NCBI RefSeq assembly: GCF_021018895.1
Contig: NC_079381.1
Location: 16,202,501-16,266,500, forward strand
Reading direction: 5' to 3'
DNA length: 64,000 nt
From: Seriola aureovittata
Lineage: Eukaryota > Chordata > Actinopteri > Carangiformes > Carangidae
This document shows, piece after piece, positions 53,205-64,000 of the stretch. The notes under the pieces are model-generated. The model worked only from the letters and a program-made list of their open reading frames with translations, had not been told where the DNA came from and searched no databases. The stretch's first letter is position 1. Each line of letters starts with the position of its first letter. Made by a program: the position numbers and the translations under genes.

Positions 53205-54226
53205 GAATTGTAGTGGAGTAGAAGTATAAGTAGCATAAATGTAAATACTCAAGTAAAGTATCTCAAAAATGTACTTAAGTACAGTACTTGACTAAATATA
53301 CTCAGTTACTTGCCACCGCTGGATTTTAATGGGCCTATGGGAAACGGTCGGTTTTTATTACATTGTTTTATGTATTTGTCAACAACTTCATAAAGTGACA
53401 TTAATGGCACAGCATTTAAATATTAGTGTAAATCAATCAAATACATAAAAAAGTACCAAAAGTGATAGTCATGCAGAATATGTCAAGAATATATTTTATA
53501 TTGTTGGATTATAATTACTGACGCATTAATGTGCGAGCACCACACCACAATGTTGCAGTTGGTAAAGGAAGGGTAATTTTTAACTACTTCACTGTATATA
53601 TTGCTGAATATTTAATAATCCATTTGCTGATTATATTTTGTATTAATCATCTGAACCTGTAAAGTAACTTAAGATGTCAAATAAATGCAATATTTGCTTT
53701 ACAGTAGTCATATACAAATACCTCAAAAGTTTACAAGTACAGTAGCCTACTTGAGTAACTGCTCCAAGTTACTTTCCTCCATTGGGTTTCAATAGGTGTT
53801 TCTAATGATCTATTTTTAGGAAATATCATGCACCATCTCTTGCACCATATTCATGAATTCAGCAAGTATTCAAATCCTTTACTTCTGACCTACAAAGAAC
53901 AATTATGCAGTGTCCAACCTGAGAAAAATTTTTAGCCTTTGATATTATTTCATTATTAATGCTGCATTTTATGTAGCCCTAAGCCCTACCCTTCCTCTAG
54001 GTACGGCTAATTTTAACTCCCTATACTGCTGGGTATGAATAAAACATCATACTTTATTCTTTGGTTATATTTCTATAAATAATCTAAATCTATAAAGTAA
54101 CTAAATATTTCAAGTAAATGCAGCGGAGTAGAAGGATTAAGTAGTATAAAATGGATGACTCAAGTAACGTCCGAGTAAGAGCAACTTATACTTGAGTAAA
54201 CTTTTTGAAAGTCTGTCACCACCACT
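53205..54226. repeat. Three decayed hAT-type MITE copies in a row
   Basis: Copies at about 53205-53322, 53640-53787 and 53990-54226 share phrases of a repeat I know as abundant in teleosts: GGAGTAGAAGTATAAGTAG, CAAGTAAAGTATCTCAAAA, GTACTTAAGTACAGTACTTG and an end near CCACCGCTGG / CCACCACTAC. All three run in the same direction and stop at the poly-C tract beside the next promoter. Confidence 0.65.

Positions 54227-54227
<1 letters not shown>

Positions 54228-54266
<39 letters not shown>
54228..54266. repeat. 39-nt poly(C) homopolymer
   Basis: 39 consecutive C (poly-G on the other strand), followed by GCACCCTCCCCCC. It lies between the decayed MITEs and the inferred first exon of the + gene. 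Strong G-quadruplex/i-motif potential; the length may be inaccurate in the assembly. Confidence 0.9.
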
Positions 54267-54267
<1 letters not shown>

Positions 54268-54269
54268 CA

Positions 54270-54442
54270 CCCTCCCCCCTCTCTGTTGATATCGCAGCCC
54301 GGAGAGGTTTGAATCCAGTCTCTGGCCCCAGTCGCCGCCATGCTGAGCTGAGGGAGAGCAACAAACCAAACTTTGTCACGCTGCCGCTGCTCCGACACTC
54401 ATCTCCGTACACACCGGGACAAAGAGGAAGAACTCCCCTGCA
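54270..54442 (+). other. Probable non-coding exon 1 and promoter of an unidentified + strand gene
   Basis: A GC-rich stretch after the poly-C ends at a strong donor, CCCCTGCA/GTGAGTATC (54443). CpGs continue into the intron. The short ATG frame at 54340 (ATGCTGAGCTGA) stops at once, consistent with 5'UTR. The exon start is not defined. Linking it to the coding exon at 62783 is an inference from strand and position. Confidence 0.45.
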
Positions 54443-55465
54443 GTGAGTATCTGTCGCTTTCACTTGACTGGAAGTTTAATTCGGCAACCGGAGAAGCTAC
54501 CGACACTTTTCTGTTTGAAATTTCTTAAGTTATTTCAGCCAGAGTCCTGCAGTCCGTACTCATGCGTACCATCGCGGTGCACTTGTTGCACTGTAGCCGA
54601 AACCCCCACCGAGACACAGTGAAGAAAAAAAATGCATGCTGATAATTTCCTCTTTTGGGGGCTTTTCCACGTTTTCATGGCGCTTAAAACTTTTCACTGT
54701 CTCCCACGCGACGTTGCAAAGCCCAATTGCGGAAAAATAAGATGTTAGCGGACGACTGTTGCGACTGTTGAGTCCACGCAGCCGCTGTCACTGTCCTTGA
54801 AGCGCAAAATAACTCTTGAATATAATATTACGTGTCCACCAGACGTGCTCACACAAATCTTTTTAAAGATTAAATTCCCCTTGCACTTTCAAAATGCCAT
54901 TCTGGCAACCCAGAGGTCATTCAGGGGTTTCTACCCTTGCATGCATAAATCAAGGGTGCTCTTTCACTGCAACAACAAAAGCCCTTTATTGACAGCGGTG
55001 GAGCACGTATCCACATAACCACAGTTTATATGAGGTTTGGAGCTTCAAGTGAAATGTAAATACCTGCAGCATGCACTGTTCTGTCTTTCAAGCTGTGTTT
55101 CTGTAGTTCTCCAGGCATCTTGTGCCGAGACAGGAGGGCAGCCCAGTGCAGCTGGGGCCCATCAGTGGATGGTCATAAACCTTTCACCTGCATGCATGTC
55201 TAGTCTTCGTTGGTCTGGGGTTGTGCTGACTGGAGGGGGAGTAATAAGAAGTTATGGAGCTGCTTTCTGTCACACCACTTGCCCTCTGGCCTGGCTAACT
55301 GAAGTCCTGACTCTCTTGGCTCTATGTAGTATAATTCAAAGTACACACATCATCACCCTTTTACTTCTTTTGACCTTCTTCAACCCTGGAATTAAATACT
55401 TTTGAGACACCGATGGAGAGGCAGATGCCTTCACAGGCTCAAGTTCTTCCGTGTGTTGCTCATGA

Positions 55466-55870
55466 TTAAAGCTGAAACAATTATTTGAATAGCTGGTCCA
55501 CAGAAAATGAATTGATTTAAGGCTGTAACTAATGAAGACTTTCGATCATTAGTCAGCTGAAATCTGAGAAAAATATGCAAAGCACTTTCCCCCGATCCCA
55601 ATGTTATGTAGCCCGTCAAACAAGAATCCAGTACCCAAATATATTCAATTTTCTATCACAGAAGACTAAAAAAGCCAGAAAATACGATGAAATGAAACGT
55701 TTATACATATTTAAAAGCTTGATGTAGGGCAGTGACTAATGATTATTCTCTCAATTCATTGTTTTGTCTTTAAAATATCAGAAAATGGTATAAATGTGCG
55801 TGACAAATTGCCCAGTCTTCAAGGTGACGGCTACAGCCGTCTTGTTCTGATTAACCAACAGTACCATGAC
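55466..55870. repeat. Dispersed ATTAATCGA-type repeat copy (decayed)
   Basis: It includes AAGCTGAAACAATTATTTGA, GTGACTAATGATTATTCTCT and AAAATATCAGAAAATGGTAT, phrases shared with the other copies. Confidence 0.45.
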
Positions 55871-58077
55871 ATTGTAATGGGCATTTTTCACTATATTTTG
55901 AAAACTTATAAAAATTAAAAAATGTATGAAATGCTCTTCACTAAAGGGTAAAGAAACCCCCCTTATGTTGTATGCAGGCTTAGTTTACATTGCATAAGCA
56001 CTTGGGAATTTTGAAGCATGCCAGCTATTTAGTTTCCCCCTAAATACAGCTGTTGTGTTTTCTAAATCTGTTTTCCACAGCTTCGTTACTGACATTATCC
56101 ACCATGCCTCTCCCTCCTCTTCGCTCAGCGTTTCACCAAAGTGCAAGGGATATGACATCCTTCTCCTCGCGACCTCAATAAGTAGTTCTTCTGCCTCATC
56201 AAGTTTGACTCCACAGGTCCTTTGCTGGGTCACTTCGGGCATCGAGGGGGGGCACCCACCCGGATCTTGTCAATATGATGGGCTGGCTGGCTGGCTGGTG
56301 CTTCAGTGGCACCCGGGCAAGCCAGAATCATGTCAGTCAGACCCTCAGGGGGGCCCGGAGAACTGGCCAGAACAGGATATTGCTGTGTGATCATTCACCA
56401 ACAGCAGACAAATCATTAAACCACTGCGTGCTGCTGAGCCGTTCAGGCATCTCTGTCCGTCAGTCGCACTGACTTTCCCTCGGGTTAGAGGTTGTGTTTG
56501 TGTTATAAGGTTGTCATTGCTGCAGGTTTTGGAACTGCCATTGGAAAGGAAGATCACTTTGGTAGATTTAGTATTTTGTATGAAAATAAGCAGGTTACAG
56601 GCAGAGTTGAGGGTTGAACACAATCATTTTTCTGCTCTTTTCTCCTCAACGTGCATAGTCCTGAAGGTAAACTTTGCCTTGATTTGTTTTGTGGATTTCT
56701 TTGATGTTTATGGAACTTAACTTGCCCTTACATGCTCTTTATGTGAGGAAATCTTTGCACACACAAAGCTTTCCCAGGACCTCCCATTTTAGGGAAGCTA
56801 ATTAATCCACTTTTAACACATGTGAGTCAGTATTTAATTTGTTTTTAAATTCTATTTATGGAGAAACTGATCTGTCTATAAGTTGTGCTTTGTCTTTGTT
56901 TTTCACCTCCATTGGAAGCACGGGATTCACATGTGCTCAATGAAATTACACAGAATGCTCTTGCTTGTTAATGATAACCACACTTAAGCATGCAAACCCC
57001 TTCATCAATAATCAATTTAAAATGGGTGGGAAATAGAAACCCAGGCAGGAACTGTGTGTCTGAAAGAGAGCTTTGTTTTAGACGTGAACTTTGTGCAGAA
57101 ATGGCACTTGTGTTGGATGTCAGGGTTATTTATTTGGATGCCTTTTTGGGTTTCAGGCCAAGCTCTGGCTGTTTGTCAGATTTCTCTCTTGTAAAAGCAT
57201 TTAAATTGGTTCTTACTGGAGTGTGTCCAGTGTTGCATATAGGGAACTTGCATTAAGCACACATACTGCATTTATGTGTTTCTCCTCAGATCTAAATGCA
57301 ATTATTCGACCACCCCAAAGGAGACAACCGCCCCCCCTCCTTTTAAGAGATGTCACGTTTCTTCACATGCTTACAGTGAGTAACTGTCAGGTAATTGAAT
57401 AAACTCTTAATGGATTTGAGGGGGACCATTCACGAGCCATCAGAGGCTTTCTTCCAGTCCCCTCTGCTGAGTTTGGTCGTCAGCCAGCTCCTCTGGTACA
57501 AAAGGCTGGAATACCTGCAAATGGTCTGGGCAGTAGCACTCCACCTCCTGCTGTGGAGGTCACTGTAAAAGGTGCCATGTCTTTGACACAGACACACACG
57601 GCCCCTTATTGTTCCCTTCTGCTCATTAGCAATCTAATTATCAGTATTCTCCTGGCGGTCGAGTCAGCAAACTATACTCTTTCTTGAATTTCAAATGATG
57701 TGCACTGCATACTAAATACATGGAAGAGTATCGACCTTTCATACAAGCCCATTAGATGTCATGCTTTTAGGAAATAATGCCGGTTGGAGTTTGATGTGTG
57801 ACTTGCAGCAACATCATTGTTATGGTCCTGCAGGAGTTAAAGGTTGAAGGTCAGGGGCCAGTCTGTGGTGCTCTGATGTTGAGGTGGGCTGCACTGGCTC
57901 TATGAAACAGACATCTGGGACAACACCCCCACCTTCTTTTGAAACGCACAAACCTCCCCTGCCACACCCTAGTACCCCAACACCCTCAGGCTGGAATAAT
58001 TTCCTATTGGAAAAACAGAGTAGCATCTGGCTCTGTATGAGCAGTAGAGAGTGGCATGTGTAGGCACTTTGTGTGTC

Positions 58078-58080
<3 letters not shown>

Positions 58081-58109
<29 letters not shown>
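58081..58109. repeat. (TG)n microsatellite
   Basis: About 14 TG units in the inferred intron. Confidence 0.9.
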
Positions 58110-61100
58110 CTCGTGTGTTACTGGGCATGCATAATGCATCGCTGCATTCCAGAGATGTCTCAGCAAAACTGTCTCATGATTGAATGGTGGTTCTACATCA
58201 GCTGATGCAAAGGTAAACAGTGGATGTGAAGCTTGGTTTCCTGTTTTTCTTCATTTTACAATGTAAGGTAACAATAAAAGTGAAAAAGTCCACGCCCTGG
58301 TTTGTTGTTCGTTGACTAAAACTAGTTATCATATGAGCAAGCTCAGCACAGCAGTCGTTTATTTGTTTGAAATACATAAATGAAAACTGAGTTCAAGAGT
58401 TTTTATTGTCATTTGCACATTTACACTGTACAATGAACTGTGCATGAAATCCATGAAGATTCCCAAGATGCTGCACCCACAGCTACGGTATGAGTGATTA
58501 TTGCTGAGAGTGCAGGAAGCTTACTGATGCGTTGCTGCAGCGCTATTGACAGCTAACTTGATGTTTTGAAAAGGTTCCCAGCGTTGTGTGTTGCTGAGAG
58601 CAGGGAGCTGGAAGGGAATGGGAGTTGGGAGAGCTAGTCTACATACAGTACATTCTGTGACCGTGGAGGATATCACTGTGTGACACAGCTGAACAGAGAA
58701 GGTGTTCTCTGTCCTTATCCATCTTTCATCTGTTGTGAAGCGGTTCAGCAGTTGCAAAGTCAGTAACATTTGTTAAGAGGTGATGTGGAAGATGTTGCAT
58801 GACCGAAAAGTAACTTGAAGTCAGCAGGTTTTAATCAGTTGTCCTTTTATCAGATTGTTGTCACTCATTTGATTTGTTTAGTGTGTCTATAGTGAGAAAG
58901 AAGTCCCAACATCAACGATCCATTGCCTGAGGATGCAAACTGTCCTTTACAGTTAGCATTTGTGTGTGTGGGTGTGGGTGTGTGCAGTTTAAATCACCTA
59001 GGGCTAAATACAGCGCTGAGAGAGAGCAGCAGCTGGACCTGCAGTCCCCATTCATTCCTTAAAGAAGAGACGGAGAGAAAAAAAACATCCCCACAACAAT
59101 AGACACACTCCCACAGACACACATGCACACTACCCTAACCTCAACCCCCTCCCCCCTTCTTTCCTCCCCTCACCCGCCACCCCGAATTCCCCCTCCCCCT
59201 CCTCAGCAATTGTGTGCATTGACGCTTTCCAGAGGCGCGATCCTGTCGCTGTCGCTCTCCACTGGCGAGCAGCTCTTGACTGCTGTGACAGGGGAGAGAG
59301 GCAATCCTGGCCATTAGGTTATACACTCAGATGGAGACAGACTCTGCTTCTGACATGAGTTAAAGTGGAACAGCCCTTTTAATGCAAGCACTGCCTCTCC
59401 ACCCTTTCCAGCCTCTTGAGCTCTCTCTTCTTTTTTCCCACTGTTTATCGTGCAAGATAGAGAGAGGCAGACTGAAGGAGAGAGAGTGAGAGGAGCATGA
59501 GCAGAGAGCAAGGAGGGAGGAGGTGACAGTCTGCTGGACGATCACATTCTATTTTTTTTCTTTCTTTCCTCATCTGTCATGCAAACCACTGGTGACTTTC
59601 CCAGTAATGACAGTGTGACTGAGCCAGGTTGGAAGAGCCTCTCCTACAGCGTTCTTCTCTCTCTCTCAGCCTGCAGGATCTTCCCACTCAGATTATGGTA
59701 AGATTCACGTCGCAATCATCTTGTGCGGACACCCACAAGTGTGTTGACTGCTGTGATCTCACAATGTCAACACCTTTTTTTCTTTTGCCATAGGAATCAG
59801 ATATGTGAGAATCTACAGTATAGTGCATGCTATTTTTACCCAAATCTCATCTGGTAGGTAAATAATTCAGTGTGGTGTAGGGCAGGTTGTCATGATGCAG
59901 TGAGTGGGACTCTGTTGTGCCGTATTTGAGGAAATACCCACACACTTCATATAGATTAGCTGCTTTTTGCTTCATCTTGGCTGTGTTTGAGTTTGAGAAG
60001 AGGATAGGGCAGTGTTTTCATTCTTTTCTTTTCACCAGTGTCTGCTGTTTTGTTTACAGCAAGATGTGGACAGAGTATGTATATCGTGGCAGGAGTTCAT
60101 AAATCTCCCTTGAGAGGGGAGGGAGTGGCTTTACCCTCCCAGCGTGGACATTTCAGATTTTCCTTTACCATGCCACTGGTTGCTCCTCTTAACTGGACAT
60201 CGAGACGCTTGGAGAGAGATGCTGGGTTTAATTGTTTGTGAGTGCTTGGTGCAGGTATATCAAAGCTAACTAACATGTGTTTTCAAGTGCTATCACATCA
60301 CTTCAAAAGGAAGCGTTCTTCTTGCTCTGAGTAGGTTCCTATCGCCACTGTGCACCGGTAGAAACCACATTATCTGGCAGTGTGACTTTTTTATGCACAT
60401 GCACTTGCAGCACAGTCGCACAGTTCTTTGTTGTTCAGTGCATCCAGGGTTGTGTTGAGTATTGAACCAGGCAATGCATCATTGTTTGCACATTGAGGAG
60501 AAGGCAGGAGTCTAATTTTGGGTTTTGGTTTAGGAACTCCTCACGTTGCAGGAAAACACCACACACATCAACACCACAGTGAGTTTGGGATGTTTTTCAT
60601 ATGAAGCTCTCATACTTGGGTTGGATATGCACATTGTACAAAAGTACAAGCTCTTGCATATTTCAACAATTTAGTAATGTAAGGAAATGTCATTTTGTAA
60701 TGGAGTTATTGTGCTTCTGGAGAGAAAGGCTGCGACATTTCAACCCTGAAATTCTGGCATGGTCTCTTTTATTTAACTCGACAAAGAATTCTAAAAATTA
60801 AGCTATGGAAGAGACATTCATCACCCCACTAATTCAGATTTGTCCCTCAAATTCATTCAATCAAGGTCACCCCTCGCTCCCTCATTTGTTAAAATATCTC
60901 TTAAGGTAACTGCGATGTTGGAGTCTGTCCTCTGTCTAAAATATTTCCTATAAACAGCGGTGTAGAGACCAGAGGAAATGGAGCTAAATTGATTGCCAGA
61001 CGTTACTTGGGTGTATACAGCGCAATGCCTGCTTCTAAACTGAGGATAGACACATGGGCAAAAGTTCATTGAGCTCTTATAAGGCAGGAAAATGAAAGAG

Positions 61101-61265
61101 ACAGACTGACAGGTAAGCAAATGCACTGGAGCAACAGCAAAGAAGAATGGTGGGACTCAAAGTTCAGATTCAGGGAAATGTAGTCTGGAAAAGGTCAAAG
61201 GAAAGCAGGGAAGAGGACGCACATGCACCCGTTTAGCCATGGTCCCTACACAGACAGACTGCCGA

Positions 61266-61294
61266 TGGCTGGCTGGCTGGCTGGCTGGCTGGCT
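61266..61294. repeat. (GGCT)n microsatellite
   Basis: Seven GGCT units. A shorter run of the same unit is at 56279-56299. Confidence 0.9.
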
Positions 61295-62044
61295 CCAAGG
61301 CTGGTGGCTGTCTGTCTGGCTTTTGGGCTGATAGACTGGGTGGGGTTGAGACCTTACTCACTCCTCTGTCTCCCTCCAGTTGTAGCCCTATCAGCTGACA
61401 GTAATAGAACCAATAAATCCTTTGTTTAATCAGTGTTGGATTATTAACTGAAAAAGATGTGTTTTTGAGATGAAACAAAGGATTTAAAAGCTGCTTCAGG
61501 TCTATTATTTATTCTAAACTGTGAATTGGTATCTAACCTCTTATCTGCTTAGGGAACCTAAAATCCAACTCTGGCAGGTCACAATCTGTGTTAACACATA
61601 ACAGGGTATAATCTGTGAATTTAATGTGCTTCTGTCGTAATCTTTTATAGGTAGATAAGCTGAAGAGCTAATGCCAGGTTTTGGAAATTGCTCATCAGCC
61701 AGCAGGGCACAGGATGTGTCTTGTCTCATCGCCTCATTAAAATTTCAAAATCAGAAGGCTGGCAGTAAACATCTGCTGATTTATGTGCATTCACTAATAT
61801 GCACCATTAACAGAGGTGTGTTTTATGGATTTCTTTAAATGTAATGGCATTTGCTGCACTTGATAATTCAGATTTTTATGATGTTTTTATTAGTGATGAT
61901 TGATGATAATCAGCTGCACTGATTGCCAAAATTGCTCCTCAGTCACACAATGCATTCTTCATCTGTGACTGGATTCATATTGTCTGCTCACTACCCAGAG
62001 GATTTCTTGGTGCACTCTATTTATGCTAGCTAGCTGGCTGGTTG

Positions 62045-62067
62045 GCTGCCTAGGTAACTATGGTAAC
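62045..62067. promoter_or_regulatory. Overlapping RFX X-box-like sites
   Basis: GCTGCCTAGGTAAC (62045-62058) overlaps GTAACTATGGTAAC (62054-62067). Both resemble the paired half-site RFX consensus. They lie about 700 bp upstream of the start-codon exon. Motif match only. Confidence 0.3.
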
Positions 62068-62384
62068 AGTATCCCCCAGAAAGTTGAAGAGACCAGGCCT
62101 TACTAGGCTAATTGTGGGCAAGTGAAGCATGTCTGCAAAGTTAGACGTTGTCCCAGGCTGGACCGTGGCCTGTTCAGTGGAAATTTTTTTTGTCCTCATT
62201 GTCTTGAACAAACAGGAGCTGTCACAATAGTAGTGATTTGCTCAGACCTTTGCGTTTATTAGTATTTGTTTGAACTACTTGATTTACATACATGTAGCAC
62301 AAAATAATGGACACAATACATGGTAAAAATGACTCACAAGACACACCAATTATTAACCAGTATTTTTTGACCTGCTGTTTAAAC

Positions 62385-62660
62385 TGTGATTACACAATGA
62401 TTAGTTGGTTAATTGATTCGTCAATAGACAGAAAAACCAAACATTTCCTTTTTCCTGGTTCCTGCTTGTCAAATGTGAAGATTTGTTGTTTTTCTTCCTA
62501 ATAGTAAACTGAATATCTTTGGGTTTTAGGATGTCAGTTAAATTAAACATTCATCATAAATTATCATTTTGGGCTGTGAGAGATATTTTTCACTATTTCC
62601 TGGCTTTGTTTCAGACAAAACAATGAATCGAGAATGAAAATAGCTGTCAGTTTCAGACCA
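62385..62660. repeat. Dispersed ATTAATCGA-type repeat copy
   Basis: The clearest copy: GATTAGTTGGTTAATTGATT, ATAGTAAACTGAATATCTTT then GGGTTTT, and TTTTTCACTATTTCCTGGCT. It sits about 120 bp upstream of the coding exon at 62783. Confidence 0.6.
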
Positions 62661-62782
62661 AAATGATTTTACCATAAAGGTAAAGTAATTTACCATGAGG
62701 TGTTAATATTATCTGCCGACTATAGGTGTGAATAAATGATTCATTGTTCTGAACTAACATTGCTTTTTCCCCTTTCCTGTAG

Positions 62783-62893
62783 AACGCTGTTGTGACGTTG
62801 TGACGTCTCCTTCAACCATTTCCAACCGTGAGAAGAAAAGTGAAAAGAAGTTTTAATGTATCAATATTCGCTAGCCGACGCCATGACGGACAA
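62783..62893 (+). CDS. First coding exon of an unidentified gene (continues beyond window)
   Basis: A strong acceptor (CCCCTTTCCTGTAG) and donor (GACAA/GTAAGTG) bound a 111-nt exon. The first ATG (62856) gives MYQYSLADAMTD then a split codon. A second in-frame ATG (62883) has a better context (GACGCCATGA) and gives MTD followed by Lys or Asn. The exon is 5'UTR plus start codon; the rest lies beyond 64000 or in unrecognised exons. I do not recognise the protein from so few residues. The gene is transcribed away from add1. Confidence 0.6.
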
Positions 62894-64000
62894 GTAAGTG
62901 GTTTATCTTCCTCGAGAGTGTGTTTGTGTGCATTTGTGTAAAGAGCCTACTGTACTCTGGCCTTTTGTTTCAGTGTGAAGTAAGAACATGATGTTGTCTC
63001 TTGTGATTACACTTCTCTCGCACTGTACAAGATTGTCTCCTGGAAGTGTTTGTGTGAGTGCGCTTCAGTACAGAGTTGGAGGAGTATTGGGTTGGGGCGG
63101 GGGTGGGGGGTTGATAGTACACAGAGAAGTGTGTTGTGGTGGGGGGTTGGTATAAAGACAGTCTGTTGTGCCCCTGAAGACCTATGACATTTGCATCAGG
63201 GCTAATTTGCATTCTCGTTCACTGTGCTGGTATGTTGCTGCTGCTGCTGTTAGTCGGTCTTTATTTCCCTGACAAAACACAGTCATTTATAGGGGTTTGC
63301 GCCTTTGCCACATTACCTCCTCTTTGCTCCTTCTCTGTATTCTCCAGCTTTTTCTTTTTCTTCTTCTTCTTTTTTTTTTTTTGTTGTTCCTTCTTCATCT
63401 TCTCCCTTCCCCCTTTTCATTTCGGACCAGTTCTCTGCCTATGCTATCCCTATCTTTTCTCTTTTTGTCTCTTTTGTCGACTTTGTCTTTGTCTCTTAGT
63501 CCCGTATTTGTTGGATTTGATCTATAGAGGATGGAGAATTTGGGTGCAGTAAGCAAAATAATCTGCTGTCAGCGTTCATAATAAGCGGAATAAGTGGTGC
63601 AGGCCAGTCAGCTGAAAGGGATAGGAGTGAACACGGAGAACGCCAAACAAGGCCAGGCCTTTTATGTGCCTGAGTTACAGAAAATGAAAGAAGAAGTTAA
63701 AAAAAGGAGTAACAAAACCAGTGAAACAGGTTGTTTTCAGAATTCTTTGATGTGACTGATAAATTTTAGTAGAAATGAACGCTTGTGCAGGAATTATTAA
63801 AGAGGCAAAGGAGATTTATATGTATAAAGTAAAGTTTCCAGGATAGTGGTGGTGGATGAAATGAGGTTGATGTGATTCAGTGTTTGTATGCACTCAACAC
63901 TTACTGCTAATGCACCTGTTGACCCTTTCAGAGAGATGAGGAGAGGTCTGATGAGTCATTCAGGCCTTCTATGAAACAGCCCCCCCTGGCTAACACCAAC
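62894..64000 (+). other. Intron of the unidentified + gene (runs off the window)
   Basis: After the donor at 62894 no further exon is recognisable. It contains a GGGGTTGG-rich stretch (63090-63150) and a T/C-rich pyrimidine tract (about 63340-63420). Confidence 0.6.

Larger units (their letters stand above)
54443..62782 (+). other. Probable first intron of the unidentified + gene
   Basis: 8.3 kb with no supported coding exon. It contains dispersed-repeat copies (about 55466-55870, 62385-62660), TG and GGCT microsatellites and an RFX-like motif. A 28-nt segment at 59671-59698 between TCTCTCTCAG and GTAAGATT could be a small UTR exon, but this is weak. Confidence 0.45.

Noticed and set aside
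54137..54463. Gly-rich and Pro-rich frames across the poly-C run
   Set aside because: Homopolymer translation artefacts at a promoter edge.
57820..58166. Minus-strand frames near 58 kb with His-Thr repeats
   Set aside because: Driven by a TG microsatellite; the rest has no recognised similarity or splice sites.
59671..59698. Possible 28-nt exon between TCTCTCTCAG and GTAAGATT
   Set aside because: Borders fit, but such short matches are frequent; kept only as a remark in the intron entry.

Overview
This window is nuclear DNA from a vertebrate, almost certainly a teleost fish. It has GT-AG spliced genes with multi-kilobase introns, long (CA)n and (TA)n microsatellites, CpG-type promoters and several repeat families typical of fish. 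I see no prokaryotic genes, tRNA or rRNA genes, or CRISPR arrays. Comparisons with human proteins are from memory; no search was run.

Layout, left to right. (1) Positions 1-7.6 kb, + strand: the last three coding exons and 3'UTR of a synuclein gene, most like alpha-synuclein (snca). Its 5' exons lie left of the window. (2) 7.6-11.0 kb: intergenic. (3) 11.0-19.7 kb, - strand: a complete nop14 gene for a nucleolar ribosome-biogenesis protein, with 18 coding exons whose phases all join into an 876-residue protein, plus a non-coding first exon. (4) 19.7-22 kb: intergenic, with a 1-kb hAT transposon relic that has terminal repeats and an 8-bp target duplication. (5) 22-48.9 kb, - strand: a complete add1 (alpha-adducin) gene. 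Fourteen core coding exons give 710 residues. There are two extra in-frame cassette exons (87 and 372 nt) and a 93-nt alternative 5' splice site. The first exon is non-coding, lies in a GC-rich promoter, and is followed by a 9-kb first intron. (6) 49-54.2 kb: intergenic, with a fold-back MITE and three decayed hAT-type MITE copies. (7) 54.2 kb to the end, + strand: the 5' end of another gene (probable UTR exon near 54.3-54.4 kb, start-codon exon at 62.78-62.89 kb) whose identity I cannot tell.

These are ordinary single genes, not an operon. Nop14 acts in 18S rRNA maturation, adducin caps actin and joins it to spectrin, and synuclein binds presynaptic vesicles. NOP14 and ADD1 are also neighbours on human 4p16.3, so that pair is an old linkage; the synuclein next to them is the less expected part. 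The most interesting material is the alternative splicing in add1, above all a 124-codon cassette exon I do not know from mammals, preceded by a CA repeat instead of a normal pyrimidine tract.
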